Source of the DNA: JAFGSI01 sp041287425
GTDB lineage: Bacteria > Chloroflexota > Anaerolineae > Anaerolineales > Villigracilaceae
Direction: 5' to 3'
DNA: 64,000 nucleotides
Assembly (NCBI GenBank): GCA_041287425.1
Contig: JBEULG010000027.1
Coordinates: 1-64,000 of the forward strand
This document shows positions 45,078 to 52,658 of the stretch, one piece after another (the first letter of the stretch is position 1; every line of letters starts with the position of its first letter). The position numbers were made by a program, and so were the translations under genes. The notes under the pieces are model-generated. The model had not been told where the DNA came from, searched no databases, and saw only the letters and a program-made list of their open reading frames with translations.

Positions 45078-45866
45078 ATGAAAAACAATCAAAAACTCGG
45101 CCTGGCGCTGGCTCTGCTCGGTTTGTTGACCGGCCTGTTGCTGGCCTATCAGATTGCCAGCATCTACCAATCCACGATTGACGGGAAGGTCGCCGAAGGG
45201 CGGCCCGACGAGGGCATCACCGTCCAGATTGTCTTCGCCATCCTGGGCTGGCTGACTCTGGCCGGCGCGGCGCTGATGGGCGTCTCGGCCTACGGATTCG
45301 CCCGCCGGCAGCCCTGGGCCTGGTTCTGGGGGACAGCCGCGGCCACCATCTACATGCTGACGGCGTTCTTCCCCATCATTCCACCCGCCAGTGTGGGATT
45401 GCCCTCCCCCACCGCCCCGACCTTCGGCCTGGCTGCCATCCTGTGGTTCGGCATGTTGATTGTCGGCGGCGTGGCCTGGCAGCACATCGCCCTGACTTTT
45501 GTGGCCGGTCTGGCCTACGTGTTGACATTCATGGACGGCGTCGCCAGCATCTCCCGCTACCAGACCGTGCCGGACGCCTTTCTGCACGGCGTCTACGCGG
45601 TGACGCAGATGGTCAACTGGTGGGGCGCGGCTGCCTGGGCGGTGTTCATCCTCGCCGTCCTGAAACGCAAGGAATGGGCGCTGCCGCTGGGTGTCTTCGC
45701 GGCGCTGATGTCCATGCTGGGCGGCTTCCCGCTCGGCGTCAGCGACGTGCTGCGGCTGGGACGCTTCTCCATGTTCCTGCCTGCTCCGCTCATCAGCACG
45801 GGACTGCTCATTTACTTGCTGCTGCCGGCGGGGCGCACTCTGCTCGAGAAACGGTCAGCAGGCTGA
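45078..45866 (+). CDS. Membrane protein of unknown function
   Basis: 262 residues with about seven helices; unrecognised. Conserved-looking polar spots within helices include WQHIALTFVAGLAYV and LHGVYAVTQMVNWWGAAAW, two histidines within or near membrane segments. AAGGAGGCGGCC precedes the ATG. It closes the first part of the unit; a 139-nt gap with two CRP-like sites follows. Confidence 0.8.
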   Translation: MKNNQKLGLALALLGLLTGLLLAYQIASIYQSTIDGKVAEGRPDEGITVQIVFAILGWLTLAGAALMGVSAYGFARRQPWAWFWGTAAATIYMLTAFFPIIPPASVGLPSPTAPTFGLAAILWFGMLIVGGVAWQHIALTFVAGLAYVLTFMDGVASISRYQTVPDAFLHGVYAVTQMVNWWGAAAWAVFILAVLKRKEWALPLGVFAALMSMLGGFPLGVSDVLRLGRFSMFLPAPLISTGLLIYLLLPAGRTLLEKRSAG

Positions 45867-45887
45867 GGGTCCGGGAAGAGGCGGAAC

Positions 45888-45903
45888 TGTGACATTTATC
45901 ACA
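45888..45903. promoter_or_regulatory. CRP-like site 1, at -41.5 of the internal promoter
   Basis: TGTGACATTTATCACA; arms TGTGA and TCACA. Its centre is 41.5 nt upstream of the start predicted from AATAAT at 45925-45930, the standard class II activator position. Confidence 0.75.
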
Positions 45904-45919
45904 GAATCGCACTGGTTCA

Positions 45920-45935
45920 TGTGCAATAATTCACA
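45920..45935. promoter_or_regulatory. CRP-like site 2 overlapping a -10 box
   Basis: TGTGCAATAATTCACA, 32 bp (three helical turns) centre to centre from site 1. It contains the putative -10 box AATAAT (45925-45930), so occupation would block the promoter or the site may be fortuitous. Confidence 0.55.
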
Positions 45936-46005
45936 CAAAGAACCCGCGCGGGGAGTGCGGGTTTGAATCCATGGAGGTTGTTCCCCTCCAGAAAAGGAGA
46001 ATGCC

Positions 46006-46623
46006 ATGAACCTGTTCACCCTCGACAACCTGTTCCTCTTGCTGACCGGCCTGACGGCCATCTACCTGCTCTGGCGTTTCTACACCCGCTGGAGCAAGGG
46101 CAAGGCCCTCTACGATGTGTACTACATGATGGGCTTCCTCGTCCTGCTGGTCTCCGGGCTGCTGCTCATCTTCCTCGGGCTGGGCATTCTGGGCAAACCG
46201 GCCGTGCTGACGGTGGCCTCGCTCATCCCGCTGGGCATTTCGATGGGCATCATGGAGCAGTACTTCCCGCAATGGAAGAAGGCCTTCAAGTGGTTCGCCC
46301 TGGTTGGCTTCGTGGCGATTGCGGTCGCCAGTTTCGGCGGCATGGACCTGCTGCGCAAGATTGCCGTGCCGCTCTTCCACGGCGTGGCCGGGCTGGTCAT
46401 CTTCATCGGGCCGTTCCTCGCCAAGGGCGCGGCGAAGGGCTTCTGGTGGGTCGGCATCGGCGGCCTGCTCATCGGCCTGGGCGGGATTGCGCTGGCTTTC
46501 ATCTCGCTGGGTTCGCAACTGCTCTTCTTCAGCCCGCAGTTCGTTATGACCATCCTGACCCCGCTCCTGCTGCTCATGACGCTGGCGTTTACGTTTGGGT
46601 TTGTGAAGGATATTCGGAAGTAG
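46006..46623 (+). CDS. Membrane protein, HGVAG family, copy 1
   Basis: 205 residues with six or seven helices; unrecognised. It is a paralogue of the 202-residue protein at 51,202: shared blocks are SGLLLIFLGL/ACLLLIILGL, LIPLGISMGIM/VIPLSLSLGLV, FHGVAGLVIF/VHGVAGMTIF and the IGLGG helix. The invariant His in HGVAG sits inside a predicted helix and could be a heme or metal ligand. AAAAGGAGAATGCC precedes the ATG, and two CRP-like sites lie upstream. Confidence 0.82.
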   Translation: MNLFTLDNLFLLLTGLTAIYLLWRFYTRWSKGKALYDVYYMMGFLVLLVSGLLLIFLGLGILGKPAVLTVASLIPLGISMGIMEQYFPQWKKAFKWFALVGFVAIAVASFGGMDLLRKIAVPLFHGVAGLVIFIGPFLAKGAAKGFWWVGIGGLLIGLGGIALAFISLGSQLLFFSPQFVMTILTPLLLLMTLAFTFGFVKDIRK

Positions 46624-46624
46624 A

Positions 46625-46703
46625 GCGTTGGCAAGTTGATAGGTTGGAACGTTGCTCATCACACACGAACTTGCCAACGTTCCAACCTGCAAACGTTTCA
46701 ACG
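46625..46703. repeat. Heptamer array, AACGTTC family, partly inverted
   Basis: Degenerate units such as GTTGGCAAGTT and GGTTGGAACGTT followed by their reverse complements AACTTGCCAACGTTCCAACC and AAACGTTTCAACG. It fills the gap before the heme-copper-like gene. The same words recur at 51,812. Confidence 0.65.
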
Positions 46704-46721
46704 TAAAATTTGGAGAGTGTC

Positions 46722-48197
46722 ATGCAATTCATCAAACAACGCTTCAACTACCTCTTCGGAACGACCAAAGGCCTCATCCTGGTGGCGATTGCCATGATTG
46801 CGATGGTGACGGCACTCTTCGGCATGCTCTCCGGCCCGATGGCCGAGATGGGCGTGCGGGATGTCATCGTCCGCACCCTGCACATGGACCTGGAGCAGGC
46901 CGAGCGCGAGGGACGCATCATCATCCTGTACCACTCGATTGCCATGGCCGTAGTCGCTATCGAGACCTACATGATTACCGGTCTGCTGGCCATGCGCGAG
47001 TTCTACAAGAAGGCCGTGCGCGTCCTCATCACCGTCGGCTACCTGACGACGATGATTTTCGGCCTGCTGTTCGCCTACTGGGGACACATCTGGGTCTTTC
47101 ACGGCCTCTACATCACCGGCCTCTCGCTCATCTTCTTTGCCGGCGTCCTGCTGACCATCGCCCTCTGGCCGTGGGACAAGGCCTACTACCAGCCCGACCC
47201 GGCCTACGCCCGCACCAAAAGCGGCCTCGACCTGGAGCGTGCCGCCTTCTTCACCACCGCGCTGACGACGGTCATCTCGGCCATCTTTGGGGCGGTGCCC
47301 GGCTCCTATTTCGGCAACGGCTTCGAGGTCTTCCTGGCCGAAAACATCATTCGCTTGCCCGAAAAGACGACGATGGAATATTCCATCATCGGCCACCTGC
47401 ACATCATGCTGGCGCTGATTGCCATCATGATTACGCTCATCATCGGGCGCTGGCTCAACTTCCGCGGCCTGTGGCACAAGATAGCCATGCCGCTGATGAT
47501 TCTCGGCTGCATCGTGCTGAACCTGGGCGTGTGGGGCGTGGTCACCCCGCTCGAACCCATCGCCCACATGATTATCTACGTCGGCGCGACCCCGTCCATG
47601 CTGGCGGCGCTCTTCCTGCTCATCTGGAGTTGGGGCGAACTCATCCGCAGCGGCACGGCTGGCCTGACCAAACCGACCTTCCTGCAAAAACTAGCCGCCC
47701 TGTTGCGTGACCCGCTCAAATTCGGCCCCACCTGGCAAATGCTCTTCATGAACTTCACCACCAGCGGCATCGGCATCTTCATGGCCATCAAACTCGACGA
47801 CATCTTCCGCCTATGGCCGGCCCGCGAAGAGCGCATCGAACTGACCGGTCACTGGCACGCCCTCTCGGCCATCATCGCCACCATCATCCTCTTCTACTAC
47901 GGCGACATGATTGGGCTGAAAGGCAAAATCCGTCAACTCTACGGCTGGGCCATCATCTTCCTCTCCGACCTCGCCCTCGGCGCGGTGACGGTCTTCGAGA
48001 TGAAGCGCCTGTTCATCAGTGAAGCAGAACAGCAGCCGCTGGTCAACGTCTTGATGTACGCCATTGACTTTGGTCTCGGCCTGATGCTCGTCCTGCTCGC
48101 CATCGTCATGGTCTGGCGGCTGACCGACCTGTTCAAGAAGAAAGGCCGCTGGACCGAAGAGGCGACTCATGAACTGGCGGAGGAGGTGGCGAAATGA
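46722..48197 (+). CDS. Divergent heme-copper oxidase/NO reductase-like 12-helix subunit
   Basis: 491 residues, 12 predicted helices. Histidines are collinear with NorB ligands: H71 in helix II (YHSIAMAVVAIETY), H225/H227 in helix VI (GHLHIML), H282 near helix VII/VIII (PIAHMIIY) and the HxH pair H377/H379 in helix X (LTGHWHALSA). P. aeruginosa NorB uses H60, H207, H258/259, H347 and H349; the spacings agree within a few residues. The tandem HH is reduced to one His, and neither the cross-linked Tyr nor the NorB Glu four residues after the helix VI His is present. GGAGAGTGTC precedes the ATG. Assignment rests on this pattern and on the heme O synthase neighbour; an unrelated 12-helix protein remains possible. 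Confidence 0.7.
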   Translation: MQFIKQRFNYLFGTTKGLILVAIAMIAMVTALFGMLSGPMAEMGVRDVIVRTLHMDLEQAEREGRIIILYHSIAMAVVAIETYMITGLLAMREFYKKAVRVLITVGYLTTMIFGLLFAYWGHIWVFHGLYITGLSLIFFAGVLLTIALWPWDKAYYQPDPAYARTKSGLDLERAAFFTTALTTVISAIFGAVPGSYFGNGFEVFLAENIIRLPEKTTMEYSIIGHLHIMLALIAIMITLIIGRWLNFRGLWHKIAMPLMILGCIVLNLGVWGVVTPLEPIAHMIIYVGATPSMLAALFLLIWSWGELIRSGTAGLTKPTFLQKLAALLRDPLKFGPTWQMLFMNFTTSGIGIFMAIKLDDIFRLWPAREERIELTGHWHALSAIIATIILFYYGDMIGLKGKIRQLYGWAIIFLSDLALGAVTVFEMKRLFISEAEQQPLVNVLMYAIDFGLGLMLVLLAIVMVWRLTDLFKKKGRWTEEATHELAEEVAK

Positions 48198-49099
48198 AAC
48201 GCGCTTTCTGGACCATCATCCTGTTCGTCATGCTCCTGGCCGCCTGCGCCCCGGTGGACCTCGACCCGGTCATCCCCGTCTACGAGACGGGCGTGGACCC
48301 CGCGGCCTGGGTGCGCGTCCCGGCCGGCCCCTTCTACCACGGGCAGGAAGCCGAACTCGAAGAGATTGCCTACGACTACGAAATTATGGTCACGCCGGTC
48401 ACGGTTGCCCAATACGTGGACTTCCTCAACGCCGCCCTGGCCGATGGCAGCGTCCTCCTCGAGGGCGAGTACGCCGTTGCCTTCTATCCCGGCGACCCAT
48501 TCCACGGCAAGAAGCACGAACTGCGCATTGACCCCGGCAACTACCTGCTCGTCCCGCTCCACGACCCGGCCTCGCGCTTCACCTTCGACGGGCAAACCTT
48601 CGCCGTCAAGCCGGGCTGGGAGAATCACCCGATGACCAACGTCTCCTGGTTTGGCGCCTGGGCCTACTGCGGCTACTACGGCTGGCGCCTGCCGACCGAA
48701 CTCGAATGGGAGAAGGCCGCCCGCGGGTCCGACGACGACCGCCCCTTCCCCTGGGGCTACGAAATCACCCGTCAGCACGCCAATTTCTACGCCAGCCGCG
48801 ACCCCTTCGAGGACATGTCCTCCTACGGCTCGCTGACCACGCCGGTCGGCTTCTACAACGGCAACGCCTACGACGGCTTCCAAACCATCAACGCCGCCTC
48901 GCCCTACGGCCTCTACGACATGGCCGGCAACGTCTGGCAGTGGGTAGGCGATGTCCAGCCGCAGGAAGGCTTCAGCGACCGTCTCATGCACGGCGGCTCG
49001 CGCAACACCTACGATATGGACCTGCGCATCTGGGTACGCAACTCCGCCCCGCCGATGTATTACGGCCCGGCGGTGGGATTCAGGTGCGCGCGACGGTAG
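48194..49099 (+). CDS. SUMF1 (formylglycine-generating-enzyme fold) lipoprotein
   Basis: 301 residues. Lipobox in FVMLLAACAPVD; the rest is a FGE/SUMF1 domain: VRVPAGPFYHGQEAE, TNVSWFGAWAYCGYYGWRLP, LPTELEWEKAARGSDDD, YDMAGNVWQWVGD and final AVGFRCAR. The cysteines that form the catalytic pair in true FGE are not in place (LRIWVRN where RC-R is expected), so it is probably structural or binding. NirV, a protein of this fold, accompanies copper nitrite reductases, which suits a nitrogen-oxide context. It overlaps the preceding gene by 4 nt. Confidence 0.85.
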   Translation: MKRAFWTIILFVMLLAACAPVDLDPVIPVYETGVDPAAWVRVPAGPFYHGQEAELEEIAYDYEIMVTPVTVAQYVDFLNAALADGSVLLEGEYAVAFYPGDPFHGKKHELRIDPGNYLLVPLHDPASRFTFDGQTFAVKPGWENHPMTNVSWFGAWAYCGYYGWRLPTELEWEKAARGSDDDRPFPWGYEITRQHANFYASRDPFEDMSSYGSLTTPVGFYNGNAYDGFQTINAASPYGLYDMAGNVWQWVGDVQPQEGFSDRLMHGGSRNTYDMDLRIWVRNSAPPMYYGPAVGFRCARR

Positions 49100-49168
49100 A
49101 GGATAGGAGGGTAGGAGGATAGGAAGATAGGATGAGAGGAGGGTAGGATGAGAGGGTAGAAGGCAGGC
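49100..49168. repeat. Heptamer array, ATAGGAG family (left copy)
   Basis: Degenerate 7-nt units of the type AGGATAG, GAGGGTA, GGATGAG on the plus strand, directly upstream of the S23 gene. The right copy downstream has the complementary sense. Confidence 0.7.
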
Positions 49169-49210
49169 ATCAGAGATGGTAAAATCGCCGGAAAATGTTT
49201 GGAGGCCGGC

Positions 49211-49633
49211 GTGGAGGAATTGAGTTTCGATGAATGGCTCAAGACCGTTCCTGAGTGGATGAAAGACGACCCATTGTGGGAATCGGGCTATTACCGAAAG
49301 GCGATGTATCTTTATGACCTTGTCTGGCAAGATTGTGAACTCCTCAAAAAGGACTATCGCGGCCGTGAAATCGTCAGCCAATTGGTGCGCAGCGCCGGAG
49401 GTGTCGGAGCGAATCTCGAGGAAGCCTACGGACGCGGCGTGGGAACTCCGGATTACATTCGCGTGATGCGAATCGCTCTCGGCGAAGCACGCGAGACGCG
49501 CGGCTGGTATTCCCGCTCCCGCCAGGTGCTATCCGCCGAACTCATTGAACGCCGCGCCGCCCTCACCGGCCAATTGATTGCCATGATTTCAAACCTCATC
49601 TCCTCTCACCGCAAAAACCTCGGCAAACCCTAA
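49211..49633 (+). CDS. S23/four-helix-bundle protein (23S rRNA IVP family)
   Basis: 140 residues. SQLVRSAGGVGANLEEAYGR and ALGEARETRGWY are the two signature blocks of the S23/bAvd-like family (PF05635 type), basic four-helix bundles found in rRNA intervening sequences, as free-standing genes, and as the Avd partner of retroelement RTs. The GTG start has GGAGG 5 nt before it; TAAAAT upstream may be its own -10 box. Lower GC than its neighbours. It interrupts the operon between the SUMF1 and prenyltransferase genes and is bracketed by inverted heptamer arrays, which suggests insertion as a cassette. Confidence 0.88.
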   Translation: MEELSFDEWLKTVPEWMKDDPLWESGYYRKAMYLYDLVWQDCELLKKDYRGREIVSQLVRSAGGVGANLEEAYGRGVGTPDYIRVMRIALGEARETRGWYSRSRQVLSAELIERRAALTGQLIAMISNLISSHRKNLGKP

Positions 49634-49637
49634 CTCC

Positions 49638-49736
49638 TTCCTATCCTCCCCTATCCCCTATTCCCTACCTCCCTATCCCCCTATCCCCCTATCCTCTCCT
49701 ATCTCCCTACCCTATCCTCTCCTCTCTATTCTCTAA
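49638..49736. repeat. Heptamer array, ATAGGAG family (right copy, inverted)
   Basis: About 100 nt of pyrimidine-only 7-nt units (CTATCCT, CCCCTAT, TCCCTAC), the reverse complement of the type at 49,100-49,168. Confidence 0.75.
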
Positions 49737-49750
49737 CAACCATACAACGA

Positions 49751-50593
49751 ATGTTATCCAAACTCCGCCTCTACCTCCCTCTCATCAAGACCCTCCAGAC
49801 CGGCCTGCTGCTGGCCACCGGCCTTGCGGGATACCTCAGCGCGCACACCGCGCCCTCCGGCCTGGTTCTGCTCGGCGTGGCTGGCAGTCTCTTCCTGGCC
49901 ATCAGCGGCTCGACCGTGCTCAACATGTGGTACGACCGCGACATTGACGCCGTCATGAACCGCACCCATCACCGCCCGCTGGCCGACGGCCGCGTCACGC
50001 CAAACGAAGCCCTGCGCCTGGGATTGATTCTCTCCGCCCTGGGCGTGGGCTGGGCTGTGGCGATGAATCCGCTCTACGGGCTGGTCGTCTTTGCCGGGCT
50101 GTTCTTCGACGTGGTCATCTATACCCTCTGGCTCAAACGTCGCACCTGCTGGAGCATCGTCTGGGGCGGGATTTCGGGCGGCATGCCCATCCTGGCCGGG
50201 CGCGTCATGGCGACCGGGCAAATTGACCTCGTTGGCGTCTTGCTCAGCATGGCCGTCCTCTTTTGGATTCCGACCCACATCCTGACCTTCTCCATGCGTT
50301 ACTTTGCCGATTATCAGGCCGCGCGCATCCCGACCTTCCCCTCCACCTACGGCTTCGAGACGACCCGCGCCGTGATTGCGCTCTCGGCCATCATCGCCGC
50401 CGCCAGCATGGGCGTGGCCGGCGTGATGATCGGCGTCCAGGCCGGTTTCCTGCGCCTGATGGCCGTCCTCTCCGCCGGGCTGCTGGTGCTTTCGTTTGCC
50501 ACCGTCTTCCGCCCCTCGGAGCGGGTCAATTACAGTCTGTTCAAGTATGCCTCGCTGTACATGCTGGCTTCGATGATTTTGCTGGCGTTATAG
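49751..50593 (+). CDS. Heme O synthase-like UbiA prenyltransferase
   Basis: 280 residues, about nine helices. First Asp-rich motif NMWYDRDIDAVMNRTHHRPL (N58-D62-D66, then HRPL) and second motif DYQAARIPTFPSTYG correspond to CyoE/CtaB, which farnesylates protoheme IX to heme O. Heme O/A is used by heme-copper oxidases, so its presence supports a heme-copper role for the 12-helix protein. Another UbiA activity is possible. No strong ribosome binding site is visible before the ATG, which follows the heptamer array. Confidence 0.85.
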   Translation: MLSKLRLYLPLIKTLQTGLLLATGLAGYLSAHTAPSGLVLLGVAGSLFLAISGSTVLNMWYDRDIDAVMNRTHHRPLADGRVTPNEALRLGLILSALGVGWAVAMNPLYGLVVFAGLFFDVVIYTLWLKRRTCWSIVWGGISGGMPILAGRVMATGQIDLVGVLLSMAVLFWIPTHILTFSMRYFADYQAARIPTFPSTYGFETTRAVIALSAIIAAASMGVAGVMIGVQAGFLRLMAVLSAGLLVLSFATVFRPSERVNYSLFKYASLYMLASMILLAL

Positions 50594-50632
50594 ACCGTAG
50601 ACCGCGGACGGCGGACCACAGTCTGCCGTCCA
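50594..50632 (+). repeat. Heptamer array, CAGACGG/CGTAGAC family
   Basis: ACCGTAG-ACCGCGG-ACGGCGG-ACCACAG-TCTGCCG, degenerate 7-nt units in the gap before the hemerythrin gene. Confidence 0.6.
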
Positions 50633-50644
50633 AGGAGTTCACCC

Positions 50645-51205
50645 ATGAAAGCTACCCAAATCCTGATGGAAGAACACCGCGTCATTGAGCGCGTGCTGAC
50701 CGCCCTGGAACGGGCCGCACAACGCGCTAACGCCGGAGAACATATCCGTCCCGCTTTCTTCATCAATGCCGCCTTGTTCATCAAAAATTTTGCTGATGGC
50801 TGTCATCACAAAAAAGAGGAGGGCGTTCTCTTTCAGGCCATGACCGAAGCCGGCATGCCGCTTGAAGGTGGGCCGATTGCCGTCATGCTGGCCGAACACG
50901 AACAGGGACGCGCTTTCACCCGCGAAATGCGCGATGCCGCCGAACAGTGGGACAAAGGCGACCAATCGGCCCTGGGCGCCGTCGTCCAAAACGCCCTCGG
51001 TTATGTCGCCCTGCTCCGTCAGCATATCTACAAAGAGGACAACATCCTCTTCCCAATGGCCGAGCGCGTCATCCCCACCGACCGGCACGAAAAAGTTGCC
51101 GAGGATTTCGAGCGCATCGAACATGAGGAGACCGGCGAAGGCGTGCACGAGAAATACCTCGCCCTGGCCGAAACGCTGGAGAAGGAAAGCCAGCAGAAAG
51201 CATGA
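50645..51205 (+). CDS. Hemerythrin domain protein
   Basis: 186 residues with the complete HHE diiron set: H11 (MEEHRVIERV), H54/H55 and E58 (CHHKKEEGVLF), H85 (LAEHEQGR), H127 and E131 (HIYKEDNILFP). Free hemerythrins bind O2 or NO or protect and repair iron centres in nitrosative stress. CCAAGGAGTTCACCC precedes the ATG. Stop and next start overlap as ATGA. Its company with a Crp/Fnr regulator and a heme-copper-like subunit strengthens the O2/NO reading of the unit. Confidence 0.92.
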   Translation: MKATQILMEEHRVIERVLTALERAAQRANAGEHIRPAFFINAALFIKNFADGCHHKKEEGVLFQAMTEAGMPLEGGPIAVMLAEHEQGRAFTREMRDAAEQWDKGDQSALGAVVQNALGYVALLRQHIYKEDNILFPMAERVIPTDRHEKVAEDFERIEHEETGEGVHEKYLALAETLEKESQQKA

Positions 51206-51810
51206 AGACATCCCCTCTCTCCCGCGTTTTTCTCTTCCTCGCCGCCCTGCTCGCCGCCTGGCAGGTGGCCATCGGCATCGAAGGGCTGGAACGCATCCCC
51301 GTCCTGGCCTACACGGTCGGGTTCGGCGTCTTGCTGGTGGCCTGTCTGCTGCTCATCATCCTCGGGCTGGAGGTGCTGGAAAGCCCGGTCGTGGTGGTCG
51401 TCTCGACCGTCATCCCGCTCAGCCTCTCGCTGGGACTGGTCTGGGAGCATCTCGCCGCCTGGCGGACCCCGTACTTGCTCTTCGCCCTGGGCGGATTCCT
51501 GGCGATTCTCGTCACCCGCTCCCTGCCGCTGAAGAACCGTCTGCCGGTCATCCTGCTGGCGGTCGTCCACGGCGTGGCCGGGATGACCATCTTCCTCCTG
51601 CCGAGCGTCCTCGCCGCGCAGGGAGTGACGCGCCCCGGCTTCGCGCTGGTCGGCCTGGGCGGCGCGCTGATCGGCCTGGGCGGGCTGCTGCTCTCGTTCT
51701 TGAAAGCCGGCCGCCCCATCGTCCCGCGCGAGACGATACTCCGCATCCTGCCGGCACTGCTGCTGTTGATGACCGCTGCCTTCGTCGCCGGGTTTTCATA
51801 CGCCCGTTAA
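51202..51810 (+). CDS. Membrane protein, HGVAG family, copy 2
   Basis: 202 residues, six or seven helices; unrecognised but clearly a paralogue of the protein at 46,006 (see that entry for shared blocks), with the in-membrane HGVAG histidine conserved. It overlaps the hemerythrin stop codon, so the two are translationally coupled. Two copies in one unit suggest a heterodimeric membrane partner. Confidence 0.82.
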   Translation: MKTSPLSRVFLFLAALLAAWQVAIGIEGLERIPVLAYTVGFGVLLVACLLLIILGLEVLESPVVVVVSTVIPLSLSLGLVWEHLAAWRTPYLLFALGGFLAILVTRSLPLKNRLPVILLAVVHGVAGMTIFLLPSVLAAQGVTRPGFALVGLGGALIGLGGLLLSFLKAGRPIVPRETILRILPALLLLMTAAFVAGFSYAR

Positions 51811-51811
51811 G

Positions 51812-51848
51812 TACAAACGTGCCAACGTTCAAACGTGCAAACGTTTTT
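51812..51848. repeat. Heptamer array, AACGTTC family
   Basis: ACAAACGTGCCAACGTTCAA and AACGTGCAAACG: degenerate 7-8-nt units, the same words as the array at 46,625. Confidence 0.65.
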
Positions 51849-51866
51849 CCAAAAGGAGAGAATACC

Positions 51867-52550
51867 ATGCGCAACACCTGGTGGGCCAAAACCCTTCGCA
51901 TTTTGGGCATCGTCCTGATGAGCCTGACCGCCGCCTTCACCCTGATGGGCGGGGCGGGGACGGCCTGCGTTGCCCTCAACCCGACCGGCTGGGACGGCAA
52001 GTTCGACGCCCTGGCGCCGTTCCAGTGGCTGTGGATTCTGTTCGTGCTGGTGGGCATCGCCGCCGGAATCCTGGGCGTGCGCGCCGCTGTCCTGCTGGTG
52101 CGCGGCCGGCCAAACGCCTACCGCGTCGCGCTCACCGCCCTCCTGCTCGGCACGGGGCTGAACCTGATTCACGTCTTCGCCTCGCGCGCCCTGCGCGGCG
52201 CCTCCATGCCCGTGGACGCCGTCCTCTACACGAACGTCCTCACGCTGATCGTCTTCCTGCTCTTCCGCCTGCCTCCCATCTGGCAAGGCGTGAACTACGA
52301 GAAACCCGCCGAAGAGAAAGAGACCGGCAAACACGCCGCCGCCATCGCCCTGGCGCTGACCGGCCTGCTGACCCTGACCATCCCATACCTGATGGCCCCC
52401 ACCCACACCATCGGCGGCGTCAACTGGGCCGACGCCTGGCATGTCACGCTGACAACCATTGGCGCCGCGCTCCTCCTGAGCGGCGTGGTGACTGCACTCC
52501 GAGCCAGGCACGCGCCAGCGCGCAATCTGGCTGCTGAGACGACTCATTGA
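51867..52550 (+). CDS. Membrane protein of unknown function
   Basis: 227 residues, about six helices; unrecognised. LNLIHVFASRALRGASMP and WADAWHVTLTTIGAAL place histidines near membrane segments. AAAAGGAGAGAATACC precedes the ATG. It is the last gene of the Crp/Fnr-controlled unit; a strong terminator follows 19 nt after its stop. Confidence 0.8.
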   Translation: MRNTWWAKTLRILGIVLMSLTAAFTLMGGAGTACVALNPTGWDGKFDALAPFQWLWILFVLVGIAAGILGVRAAVLLVRGRPNAYRVALTALLLGTGLNLIHVFASRALRGASMPVDAVLYTNVLTLIVFLLFRLPPIWQGVNYEKPAEEKETGKHAAAIALALTGLLTLTIPYLMAPTHTIGGVNWADAWHVTLTTIGAALLLSGVVTALRARHAPARNLAAETTH

Positions 52551-52568
52551 GCCTGCAAGCCCCTTCCA

Positions 52569-52596
52569 CTCCCCGCCTCCAGGCGGGGAGTTTTTT
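52569..52596 (+). terminator. Rho-independent terminator of the membrane unit
   Basis: CTCCCCGCCT pairs with AGGCGGGGAG around CC and is followed by six T. The best intrinsic terminator in the window; it marks the end of the 44,219-52,550 unit. Confidence 0.92.
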
Positions 52597-52658
52597 CGAT
52601 AAAATCAGGCTGCCTGTAGTTTGGAACGCCGTCTGTGCTATCCTTGTGCGAGATACCG

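Noticed and set aside
46722..48197. Cytochrome bd or complex I membrane subunit as identity of the 12-helix protein
   Set aside because: No GRQPW-type loop of CydA and no charged Lys/Glu pattern of NuoL/M/N; the His pattern fits the HCO superfamily better.
48194..49099. A working formylglycine-generating enzyme
   Set aside because: The catalytic cysteine pair is absent and no sulfatase gene is nearby.
49211..49633. The S23 gene as the Avd partner of the RT fragment
   Set aside because: It belongs to the right family but lies 9 kb away in another operon, so a functional pairing cannot be supported.
49100..49736. CRISPR array at the repetitive flanks of the S23 gene
   Set aside because: Units are 7 nt, degenerate and without spacers; no cas genes are in the window.
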